Below are positions 1-10,200 of a stretch of 64,000 nucleotides of DNA, piece by piece. The notes under the pieces are model-generated. The model had not been told where the DNA came from. It was given only the letters and a program-made list of their open reading frames with translations, and did no database searches. Made by a program: the position numbers and the translations under genes. Position 1 is the first letter of the stretch; every line of letters starts with the position of its first letter. The stretch covers positions 134,568 through 198,567 of the forward strand of contig VZRR01012423.1 of the NCBI GenBank assembly GCA_013398015.1, written 5' to 3'. The DNA is from Oreocharis arfaki. Its lineage: Eukaryota > Chordata > Aves > Passeriformes > Paramythiidae.

Positions 1-2268
1 GAACCTCTTTTTACTGTGGGTCTAAGAAATGTTTAGGTGAAACGGTTCAGTGTTGAATCTTCCTGGCATTGTAGTATAAATGAAAGCATTAGCAGACATG
101 GAGTCTGGGAGTTAGTGACAGGTAAGTTAAATATTGTTTAAAACAAAAGGGAAAATCTCTGATAAAATCATCTGGTCAAACATATCACAAAAGCAAATCT
201 CTGGTAATTTGTCGAGTTATATTCAGCAACTTGTGTGAAGAAAACATTCTTCTATTGGGAAGGTACTAATTTGAGATATTGAATAGGATGTGGAGACAGG
301 CTAATAAATCTTTATTGTGTGGGTTTGGTTTGGTTTGTTGTTGGAATTTTTTTTATGAACAGCAAGAAAGGACATTAGTTTTTGGTTTTTTTTAACTGAG
401 GTATAATAAGGTTTTAGAACTGACAGGTCTGATATGCATCCCTTTTTTTGCTCAGAGAATAGCAGAAATTGCTGCAATGTGAGTTTTCTCACACCTGCAA
501 AGAGTGTGTTTCAGTTTTTGCTGCAGAAATTACTTCTAATGGCAGGTCAGTTCAGACACAATGATTATTCAAGCCTTTCTCTGTGCTTGGTCCCTAGACT
601 ACCAACCAGGATGTCAAATAGTGACAATTGTTCCAAAGAGGCAATTTCTTGTCCCTCAGCACTAACCTGGAAATAAGGTAAAGAAACCTTGAAAGGGATC
701 AGTTATCCTGTACACAGCTGCTCAATGTTGATTTCTGCTGTCATGAACAAAGTGGGTGGTAGTTTATTCTTGCTGGCAGCAGGCATAAACTATCAACTGC
801 TTGCTTTGTGAAGGGAAAAAGAAAAAAAAAATCAATGTTAAACGTAAAGCAGCCATGAGGCCATGAGCAGGATGACAGATCATTGTAGAGGCTTTATTTT
901 ATTTTCACAACCCTGTTAGTGAACAGTACAATGACTCTCAGATTCATTCATTACTTTCATAATGGCAGTATCCACACTAAATTTCATTATTTGCCTTAAA
1001 CAAAGGGTTGTCCTTGAAAGTATTTCCTCTTCTCTTTGACTGAAAAGTGTTCCTACATTAACGACTGTTTGTTTCATTTTCACCTTAGATTTTTGCTGTG
1101 GAAACAAGCTGAGTATACCACAGCATCAAGCTTTTAGAGATTATCAAGACTTTTAGAGATAAAAAAAGGAGAGAATAAAAAGGCAGCAGGACTTCTTAAG
1201 TTCTGGCAAGGCAAAGGGATAGTATTGTATGTAGAAAAATCAGAAACTATAAAAGCAGCAAAAGAGATAAATGCCATGCACTCGAATCTTTATGGAGACT
1301 ACCTGACAACTGTATTTGTTAATGTAGAACAAATTTCTTAGAGGAGCAAAGGAACCAGTCTCTGGGTGCTGAGTTGTGTTTCCAAGGGCAATTGAAGGCC
1401 ATGGTCTGACTTACGAAATGTGATTTGTAGAATGGAGAGATGCCAAAAAAGTGTAATCATGAGTATGGGGCTGGTGGTTTTATACAGATGGCCAACAAGA
1501 AGGAATATGACAGTAATGGGTATTGTAAAAAACGGTAGCCAGGACTAAGCTTTTGCCATTTGAAAGGAAAAGAAGAGCACATTGTCAAAGCATACCTACA
1601 GGACGTTGAAATGTAGGGAATCTCAAACTGATTACAAGTATTTGTTTCTGTGACACACTAAACTCAGTGCAAATTTGGTACATTTTTGCAGGAAGCAAAG
1701 GTGATATAGACCCAAAGCCCCTTGGCCCACCTTTGTTGCCGTGCGCGCTTCCCTTGTGGCACACAGCAAGGAGGACCGCGCACTTTCCTGAATTGTTTCA
1801 GCTGCATCTAGCCAGGACTGATAGCAAATATTCGGGGAAAGACTAGACATTTGGCTGGATGAGGAGAGCAATTTGCAGTGATGATAGACCTTACAAATTT
1901 AACCTTACACTGGCAGATTTGTAGCACATCTGTTAAACATGCTGGAGCATGGGGCTGATTTTGCTATGCACTTTTTTTGAAGTACTGGCGCTATCTATTG
2001 TCAGAGTGAGGATACTAATCCAGATCCACTCTTGAATTTGTGTGGCAGTTGTGGCAGGTTCTTAACTCAATTGCTAATACGAATGTAGTAAAAGAAATTA
2101 TTGCATCTACGTCAGACTAAGTGAAACAAAAAAGAAAAGAAGGCTGATAAAAGCTATGAAGTAACTTCCAAAAATGATGTCATATAAATTGTTTTACCTC
2201 TGTGTATTTTAGGATCCTCAGTCATAGGATGTTTTCTCAGTCATTTTGGATAATTTTTCATCTGGTCA
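1..2268. other. Unique AT-rich non-coding DNA
   Basis: I see no gene, exon or recognised repeat here. Open frames are short (80 codons or fewer), occur on both strands and lack any family resemblance. The only local structure is a near-tandem duplication of about 17 bases at 1125-1160. A slightly GC-richer patch near 1710-1800 has no coding signature. The stretch ends where the CR1 3' tail begins. Confidence 0.7.
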
Positions 2269-2378
2269 GAATCATAGGATAAATTTGGTTGGAAAGAACC
2301 TTAAAGACCATCTAGTTCCAACTCCCCTGATATGGGCAGAGAGCATCCCACTAGATCAGGTTGCTCAGCGATCCATCC

Positions 2379-2758
2379 TGACTGGCACCAGAGAGCAGAT
2401 AGTTATGCAGATCTTCTAGCCTTGGTGCCATGATAACCGTGAGACAGACAAAAACTCAAGGAAAGAACAAGAAGCAGAGACGAAACAAAGTCCAAGGCAA
2501 GAACAAGAGGCAAACACAGGATGAACAGGATGCCATGACCTGAGCCTCTGGCGCAAAAGGACAATTAACCAGGACACCGCTGTCAGAAGAAGGAATCTGC
2601 AAGGACCTGTTAGTGTTGCTGTGGGAATTGGGGCAGGGGGGTTTGAGCCTATGGATTTGCCCGGGAGTAGTAAACTATAAAATGCTGGTAACTTGTATAA
2701 TGAACAGCTTTGTTTGCACTCCCTGGCAGAGTCTGCGCTTGTCTTCTCAATCTCTGTA
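2379..2758 (+). mobile_element. Solo LTR nested inside the CR1
   Basis: A 380-bp block interrupts the CR1 exactly between two copies of CCATCC (2373-2378 and 2759-2764). This fits a 6-bp target-site duplication, the usual size for class II (ERVK/beta-like) avian retroviruses. The block begins with TG. A TATAAAA box lies at 2676-2682, about 80 bp from the right end, which gives the plus orientation. Removing the block and one CCATCC rejoins the CR1 consensus, so the LTR is younger than the CR1. The right end reads TGTA rather than the usual CA, so the terminal dinucleotide has mutated or the boundary is off by a base or two. No internal retroviral region is present, so this is a solo LTR left by recombination. 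The family is not named. Confidence 0.72.
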
Positions 2759-3043
2759 CCATCCAACCTGGCCTTGAACACAGCCAGGGATGGGCCATCC
2801 ACATCTACTCTGGGAAACCTGTTCCAGGGCCTTACCATCCTCACAGTAAAGAATTTCTTCCTAATATCTACCCTAAACCGACTGTCTTTCAGTTTAAAGC
2901 CATTCTCTGCTGTCCTATCACCTCATGGCCTTATAAAAAAAGCCCTCTTCAACTCTCTTTTAGGTTCCCTTTAGGTACTGGAAGGCTGCTCTAAGGTCTC
3001 CCCAGAGCCCTCTCCAGACTGAACAATCCCAACTCTCTCTCTG
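2759..3043 (-). pseudogene. CR1 ORF2 remnant: C-terminal end of RT
   Basis: Read on the minus strand, this segment encodes the C-terminal thumb and tail of the CR1 reverse transcriptase. Recognisable pieces include a WNRFPR motif and the closing FKARLDG. In the family consensus this region follows the RT core and precedes the 3' UTR. The frame stays open from 2844 down to the LTR edge at 2758 and then runs on into LTR sequence, which accounts for the longest open frame in the window. Upstream, near 3030, a trace of the GLFSLE motif is cut off by the deletion junction. It is not a functional gene. Confidence 0.85.
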
Positions 3044-3046
3044 ATT

Positions 3047-3515
3047 TAGAGACAAGGATGTCATGTGGAACAGCGCCAAATGCTCTGCACAAGTCCAGGT
3101 AGACGACATCTGTTCCTCTTCCCTCATCCACTAACACTGTAACCTGCATCATAGAAGGCCACCAAATCTGTCATGCAAAATTTGCTTTTAGTGAAGCCAT
3201 TTTAGCTGTCACCAATCACCTCCTCATTTTTCAAGTTCCTTTGCACAATTTCCAGCAGGATTTCCTCCATGATCTGGCTGGGCACAGAGGTGAGACTGAC
3301 TGGCCTATAGCTCCCTGTGTTTTAATTTTTTCTCTTTATAGGACGGTTTGAGGGTTATGTTTCCCCTTTTCCAGTCAGTGGGAACTTCACTGCCACAACT
3401 TCTGAAATTTGATGGATAGTGGCTTAGCAAGTCCACCCACCAGTTCCCACAGTACCTGTAGATTCATCTCAACAGGTTCCAAGGACTTGTGCACCATTAG
3501 GTTCATTAGATGGGC
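3047..3515 (-). pseudogene. CR1 ORF2 remnant: RT fingers and motif A
   Basis: The minus-strand translation shows the RT fingers and palm start: a YRPVSLTSV-type segment near 3300 and a YLDLCRAF motif near 3090 that carries the motif A aspartate, followed by PHDILVSK. Stops and frameshifts interrupt it. Both ends are deletion junctions. On the left, about 600 bp of consensus is missing, including the FADD motif C with the catalytic aspartates. On the right, the segment joins the endonuclease directly, so the linker between endonuclease and RT is lost. The protein could not have worked as a polymerase in this form. Confidence 0.82.
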
Positions 3516-4130
3516 TCCTCACTGCCCTAAGGATCTTGAACCCCACCATTTTATGTTCATTGCATCCAAGGCTGCCCTTGAGCTTCACATTCCCCACCAA
3601 CCCCTCCTTGTTGGTGAGAGCAAGGTCCAGCATAGCACCTTTCCTTGTTGGCTCCGCTATCCCTTGGAATGGGAAGTTAACATAAGCACATTCCAGGAAC
3701 CTTCCAGATTGCTTGTTCCCTGCTGTGTTCTTCCTTCCCAGATATCCAGGTGGTTGAAGTCTCCCAAGAGGCTCTGGATTTGTGCACATAAGGTTGCTCA
3801 TATCTGTCCCTAGAGGGCCTAATCTACTTCGTCTTCCTGGTTGTGTGGTCTGTAGCAGACCCCCGCTATAATAACACCTGTCCCTGCTCTACCCTTAATC
3901 CTCACCTATATGCTCTCAGCTCCTTATCCATCCCCAGACAAAACTGTGCACTCCAGCTGGCCATAGACAGAGCGGGTGACACTCCGTCTCCCTTGCCTGC
4001 CCGTCCTAAAGATCCTGTATCCTTCCATTCCAACACTTCAGTCATAGGAGCCATCCCAGAACATCTCCATGATGACAACAAGATCATAGCCCTGCAGGCA
4101 TGTGCACATCTCTAACTCCTTTTTTTTTAT
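3516..4130 (-). pseudogene. CR1 ORF2 remnant: AP-like endonuclease
   Basis: The minus strand here carries the endonuclease domain that nicks target DNA. A continuous frame at 3801-3469 contains NTAGNKQ, RFLEC, EPTRKGAMLDLALTNKEGL and NVKLKGSLG, all characteristic of the C-terminal half of CR1 endonuclease. The SDH-type active-site motif appears as EHK, so the aspartate is altered while the histidine remains. The N-terminal half (4087-3902) keeps a GMEGY-like and RQGRRGGG-like segment, but with frameshifts. It is a pseudogene fragment. Confidence 0.84.
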
Positions 4131-5860
4131 TCCCCCACAAAGGCTGTGTGCCTTTGCATAAGTGCATTTAAGTTGGAGTCCCAGTGAAGATGCCTTACTG
4201 GCTGAGCAGCTCAAATTCCTTTGTGCTGCTCTTCAGGTGCTCTCCTGATGACCTGCAAACCCTCTTCAGGCTCTGAGCTTCTCATTCTGGCACTGGCATC
4301 AAGCTTGTAGGAATAGGAGGGATTGAGGCTCCCTTTCCCCAGCAACTTTAATTTAAAACCCTCTTCACCAGCCCAGCAACCCTATGACCAAAGATTACCT
4401 CCCCCTTTTCTGAGAGACAGGCCCCATCTGCCGCCAGCAGAACAGGTTTCTCAAAGCAAGCCCCATGATCTAAGCAGATGAACCTCTGGCTGTGGCAACC
4501 ATAAACGTTTGTTGATTAGCCAGATTTGACTGGCCCTTTCAAACAAATTCTTTTTGACCAGAAGAATTGATGAAAAAACTATCTATGCTTCAGAGTGCCT
4601 TACTGCCCGTCCCAGGGTTCTGCAATCCTTCCTACTCCTCAGGCTGCTCCCAGCTGTATTTCAGGCACTCACAAGAAAAAGCAGCAGCAGATAATAGCCA
4701 GTGGGCTGTGCGAGGTTTGGAAGTCTTTGGGTGACATCCTTGATATGAGTCCCCAGTAAGCAGCTCGCCTCTAGAGAGTGCATCAGGGCAGCAAGTCAGT
4801 GCCTAGTACCTCTCAGAAGAGTCCCCTACTACTGTCACCTATCATCTTTACTTATTTGTGATGGCTGTCAGTTACATGGAGAGCAGATGGGGCTGCCTTA
4901 CTCAGCCCCAGCATCTCTCCTGATGACACAGGTCATCCCTCTTCACTTTGCAAAGCAGTGAAGCAGTTCTGCAATGGTACCTCAGGCTTTCAGGGAAGTC
5001 TCTTCCTCCTGCAGGTCCTTGCCGTTGTAAGCCTACATTCTTCTGCATCACTGGCCCTCCTCCCTTCTATGTGTGCCAGTGGGGGAGTTTTTGACTGTTT
5101 GGCTGTGGTTCCAGTGCAATTTGTGCTTGGAACCAGCTATTCAACTCCTTCATAGCCTCCCAGCTGTCGCACAGCCTTCTCACCAGTTCCTACAGCTCAG
5201 CCATTAGTTGCGGAAGGCCCTTCACCCAGGTTTGCCTTCTGCAGGTATGTCTGCTGCCAGGAGAAAGGTCTGTGCACTTTCTGCAGCCTGAGGTCTACAC
5301 TGCAGCCTCTCCCTGCAGCAGCTCCATCTGAGTGGAGGTGTTGGCCAATGCTGGGGTAGATAGCACACACTCCCCAGCTGGAGCCGCAGACTTTGCTCCC
5401 AGACGAGAGCCCACCATTCTGCCTTGAGGGTCAGGTAAGATGAGCACCCTTGAGCTGTCCAGATAGTCACAGAATTGTGTCCAGCTACTGGATTATGTGG
5501 ACTTCAAGTTTCTCCACTCAGACAGTGAAATGCCCAAACTTCAGAGCAGTGCCCTCCCACAGGAACTGCCATGCCAAGTGTCTGAGTCCACAACCTGTTT
5601 GACTGTTCTTGTCATGGCATTCCTGGCCCCTTACACTCCCTGGTCCTTCCTTTGTGGGAGTGGGGGTGGTCACTGTTATTCCTGGCCCTGCACATGTCCT
5701 TGTCAGTCTGTTCATTGCAAGCTTCTGGCTCCTGGCAGCTTTCAGCACTCCTCTGAGTTTTCCCTGACTCAGGAAACCCTCTCTGTACACCATGATCCCC
5801 TGCTCTGTTGTGGAACATGCCTGGACTAGAGCTGATTTCTTCAGCAAGTGACATTAGCAT
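4131..5860 (-). pseudogene. Probable CR1 5' region with ORF1 remnant
   Basis: This GC-richer block continues leftward into the endonuclease without a break, and its composition changes abruptly to AT-rich at about 5860. The minus strand near 5190-5100 encodes a charged helical stretch, LVRRLCDSWEAMKEL followed by a WFQAQ motif. This resembles the coiled-coil segment of avian CR1 ORF1 (RLRSIRE...EID pattern). The rest (5200-5860) has broken frames and no motif I can name. I infer that it is the CR1 5' portion. A separate repeat joined to the CR1 is possible for the last 400-600 bp. Confidence 0.6.
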
Positions 5861-6758
5861 GGTACTCTACAAATTAATGTATTCTTAAATATTCGGTCTA
5901 TTTCCAAAGGTAGACAGACTTAACTCCAGTTACTTAATTCAATGATCTTTACCATTATCTAAATCAATGAGCAAGAAACCTTATTTGAATATTTACTTTT
6001 ACAGTTCTACTGCTTTAGTTATTTGCCAAAATTTGATTATTGATAGTTTGCAACTATTAAGATATACTGTCTTCCAATTTAGAGCAATAAAACAAAAGTA
6101 ATAAGTACTATACTTTCCTAAACAGGTTATACTACGTACACATTTAATCAGTCTTACAATTTTACATAAAGTTGTATCAATTATTCATTTCTATTGTGCT
6201 ATGTTAAATAGTGATAAACATAATTTCTTCTTTAACAGATGAGTCGTTTTTCATTCATAATCCATGTCAAATGGCTTCTAATGGAAACTGCAATTCAATT
6301 TAAGTGCAGAAATTCAGCATCTTTAAATTGTTTTTATTAGATAAATGAAAGAACACCAAGTTGCTGGATACATAAGAAAAGAATGTTTTCAACTTAAATT
6401 ATCTATAAAATGTATCTGTAAGATCTGTAGTTCAGTATTAAGTGCCTCTTGTCCTTCAGTTTTCTAGAATAAGCAGATCTCACCTTTTAGAAATATTTCT
6501 TTTTTATAAAGCAAATGAACTGCAATAAAGGAAATCTAAAGCTGTGTCTGCAGAATTGGTAGGCTGTCAAAAGGATTGTTTATAACTTGAGGAACTCAGT
6601 TCTTACAAAACCGCCTGACCTGGAGGCAAGTTATCCAAATAGGTGGTGAAAAATTATCCTCCTGGGTTTTCAAAGCTCAGCTGGATAGGTCCTGAGCAGC
6701 CTGAGGTCTCAAAATATTCCATCCAAAGAAAATTTCTGAGTAATTCTTGGATTCCACG
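5861..6758. other. AT-rich spacer between CR1 and LTR
   Basis: The sequence is strongly AT-rich, with many short stops in all frames. I see no gene, tandem repeat or recognisable transposon in it. It ends at the target-site duplication GTTCTA (6759-6764) of the next LTR. Confidence 0.65.
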
Positions 6759-6764
6759 GTTCTA

Positions 6765-7218
6765 TGTTGCAGCCGGAGGTTTGGTGGTAAAGAGGCTACA
6801 ACCCTCTGAAAGCGTCTCTGGCTGAGAGCTGCTCGGTGAGGCCACTGCACCCACACACACTCAGACACCCCGGAGAGTTTCCTCAATAAGTTGACGGCAA
6901 AGGGTCAGGATTGGTCTCTGCGAGGGATTTATTCCAGCCACGTGCATGGCACAGGTCCGGGGAGGCAGATGAGGACGGGACAAAGAGAGGATAAGCAAAA
7001 GAGGAAGTGTTCAGGTTTTTTATATGGGGTCAGTAGGGGAGGAGGGAAAACATCAGGGACCAATAGTCTGAGGGCACAGCGGTGGCACACAGGTAGGGCT
7101 AGGGAAAGGGGAGCAGAACAAGGCATCCTGGGAGACACCTTTTGGTCTCTCTAGCCCAGGGAGTGTGGCCAGGGCACATCCAGGGGGCTGCTGCAGCTAT
7201 GGCTCACCAGCACCCACA
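6765..7218 (-). mobile_element. Solo LTR, class II-like, minus strand
   Basis: A GC-rich 454-bp block is flanked by a perfect 6-bp duplication, GTTCTA, at 6759-6764 and 7219-7224. On the plus strand it starts TGTTGC and ends CCCACA, so it has the standard TG...CA termini. On the minus strand there is a TATAAAAA box at 7024-7017 and an AATAAA polyadenylation signal at 6933-6928. This gives a U3-R-U5 order running from right to left. A 6-bp duplication is typical of ERVK/beta-like elements. No internal retroviral sequence adjoins it, so it is a solo LTR. The sharp ends and intact signals suggest moderate to young age. Confidence 0.85.
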
Positions 7219-7224
7219 GTTCTA

Positions 7225-10200
7225 CTTTTGTAATTTGAGTTATAAAATGAAAGAGTAAATTGCAAGTGCTACTTTTTTATTTACCTTAAATTTTTCAATA
7301 GGTGACAGTAATAATATAGATACTTCTTAAATTTCTTTTAACATACCTTAAGGCAATTCATTCTGATAATTAAAAAAATTACAGTTGCACATCTATGTCT
7401 TCCATTTTCCCCCTCAGAATTAAAGTTAAATATATTCACCTACTTCTTTTTTTTTTTTCCCCCAATAGATTATTTCCAGTTAAAAATCATGGATGACAGA
7501 GGAAGAAAATAGATTGGTTAAAATTGCAAAAATGGACTTGAGAGGTCTGCCAGTTGTGAATTAACATTCCTGATCCAGAATGATTGAGAGGTATTAACTG
7601 GTTTGTCAGATATTTCCTTTGAATATAAGTTGGTATAATGAGCATCATCTGGGATATATAGATAATGAGCTACAGAAAGAAATATTTAGATTGTCGGATG
7701 AAATTATAATAAAATAAACATTGCTATCTGTCATGTACAGTGATTTAAGAACAGGGCCAGGTTGCTTTGTGTATCTTTAGATTGCCTGTGCAGGGCATAA
7801 ATTATACTCAAAGACAGCTGCAACACTGCAGCAGTTAGAAGAATGTATAGGAATTGATACAGTCCAGCATCTATGGATTCTCCATCGTACACTGTCTTTA
7901 AATGAAGATGAGATAGATTGCCAAAGACATGCAATAAACCATCCAGAAGATAGAGGCTTTATCCAGTCAGGACTTGAAAAAATTCTGTGACTTCTGCTAT
8001 GCAACAGGACTCTGGACTAGTACATCTCTGTGTTTTAGTCTGTGCTTTGCCGTTTTCAGTTAAAAGCATTTTGAGCCTTGTTGACCAGAAAGATGCTCGA
8101 GAGCAATGGTAAGGGAGAAGGTTTAGTGTCTCACTCACAGTTCAGAGCACATCGCCAGTTGCAAAGAGAAAAGGTTGCAGTGAATGCCTGCCTCTGGTGA
8201 GGTCAACAAAATTTTGCCTTTGTCTTTAGAGGATCAGGATTTAAACGAATGGATTTCTGGAAGGTAGTGAAGTTTTATGACCACACAGGAAATATGCACT
8301 TGCTAATTAGTTTCTGCATTCATATGCAAACCATTGTGTTGAACCATTATGTTCAACACAACAGTATGCTGAATTTCTTCTCTTGAATCTTTACATTATA
8401 AATGATCAAAACCACTCCAAATCTATTTATTTCAATATATAAGCACTTTTTAAATGCAGACACTACTCTCTGGTGAAAAACAGAAACAAAAAAGTTCGCT
8501 ACAAAACTTTATCTTTACTAAGATGGCAGTAGAGTATTCAAATAGAGGTCCAGCCTTTGGTTTGCAGGTACTTCCAGTGCAGTGATAAATGCTCACATAA
8601 GCATGAAAATTCAGAAAATGTCAGTCACATCACTTGTACTTATTGAAATGGGAATGTTATAGCATCTGAATGTATTGTAGGCTGCATTCAATTGAGGGTT
8701 CTCCTTAACCTATTAATCTCTGAATCTGCTATGTGTACACATCATCAACATTTCCCCAATAAACATGATTTCTCTCTTATAGCTCTGTACACTCAGAATC
8801 TAGGAAGAATTCAATTAAACAAAAATACAGAAAATCTTCAAGAAATAAGAAAGTGTTATTAACATTTTTAAAATCTTTTCTTCTTTTTGCACCAAATCTC
8901 TCTTCTTCACAGAGCTCCTCACCATTCCTAGAGACAACAGCCACATTTCCCAGTATAGAACATTCTCTGAATAAATGCCATCAAGCTTTAAAATTTGCTT
9001 TTCATTCAGATCATAAAGGGCAGACAAAGAGCTTGTGAGACTGCCCAAGCAAGCAGAAAGAGTCTGGCTCCTAATAGCGCAAATCTTTTGTAAACAGCTC
9101 AGTGCAGTCCTATTTCATAAAGTCCACAGCAGACTGCACTGCATTTATAAGTTTCAAGCCTTCAGTGGTGACCTAGCCAGTGTTAAATTTGTTTCATTCA
9201 CTGTCAGTCCGATGCTTCAAAATTCCTCTTAGTTCTCTGTAGGCAGTTCAAAGTCTGCCACAATATGGAGTCAAGAAATAACAGCTCTTTTCCATGCATC
9301 TTCAGCGTAGGGATGGTTTCCTGAAGGGTAAAAATAATGTGTAGAATAATAAAAAAAAATCAAAGTAGATTTTTATTTTACATGGTTTGAAGTTAGATAC
9401 CTTAATCAGAAGCAAACAAAAATAAGTCCTTATTTTAAAGTGACATTTATCTATTAGATTGAGCTGTTTGCAAAGGAAATTTATGTGCCAAGGTTATAGA
9501 TATTATAAAAGACACTATTTAATTATCCCTCAGTTGAACAAAGAAGTCCAGAAAGAGCATGATATGGGACTAATGGACCAGCAAAAATGCAAAGTACCAT
9601 TCAGCACTAAAGTAATTGGGCAGAACACAGAAAGAGACCAGGATAAATGATTACTTCATTAATTTTAAAATTAAAGGGCAAGATAAGGTGGTCACTATCA
9701 TAGAGAATTATTAAGGTAAAACTGGCTAATCAGCACAATTTAAATGTAAAGAAGTCATCCAATGCCTACCAATTTCAGAAGAGCATGAAATAAAGCAATT
9801 TGATGTAGCTTTATCAATCAAACCATACAGGTAAGTGGTTTAGTCTAAGAGTTTTCTAATTTATTGTATCCTTTGTTTAATACAGTGACCACTAGAAATT
9901 GAAGATGGACATCTCTCAAAACATTTAAGGTTTGGAATAGGCCCCTTCAAGATTTTGCAAATTTCAATGCTCTTCAGGAAATTCCATGTTCCTTGTTTCA
10001 ATAATGCTCCTGTAAAAACTGTCATCATCTTTTCAACAAAAATTCAGTCCTTCTACCTGGCTTACTGGCAAACTTTTTAGTCTATTCTTTGTAACAGAGG
10101 TTTTTAATCTTGTTTCTGAGCTGCCTTTCCCTGTTTCTGTTGCACTGACTCCCCTGATGCCACAAGTCAGAAAAAGTGCCTTTTCAGTCTTCCTCTGTGA

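Larger units (their letters stand above)
2269..5860 (-). mobile_element. Long CR1 LINE copy, decayed, internally deleted
   Basis: CR1 is the main non-LTR retrotransposon of birds. It encodes ORF1 (coiled-coil, RNA-binding) and ORF2 (endonuclease plus reverse transcriptase), and is usually found as short 3' fragments. This copy runs on the minus strand. Its 3' tail sits at the left, with the typical ATCATAGGAT start near 2271 followed by the conserved 3' UTR up to 2372. Moving right come the end of the RT, an RT core fragment, the endonuclease and an ORF1-like region. Two internal deletions (near 3040 and 3510) and many stops and frameshifts make it non-functional. A solo LTR interrupts it at 2379-2758. 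Return to AT-rich DNA near 5860 suggests the 5' limit, which I cannot fix exactly. At about 3.2 kb without the LTR it is far longer than most genomic CR1 copies. The 3' half is confident; the part beyond 4130 is less so. Confidence 0.88.

Noticed and set aside
2416..2844. 142-codon minus-strand open frame as a gene
   Set aside because: The first 29 residues are the end of CR1 reverse transcriptase and the rest is read-through into LTR sequence.
3409..3813. 134-codon plus-strand frame
   Set aside because: It is antisense to the CR1 endonuclease and RT remnants, whose minus-strand residues match the family.
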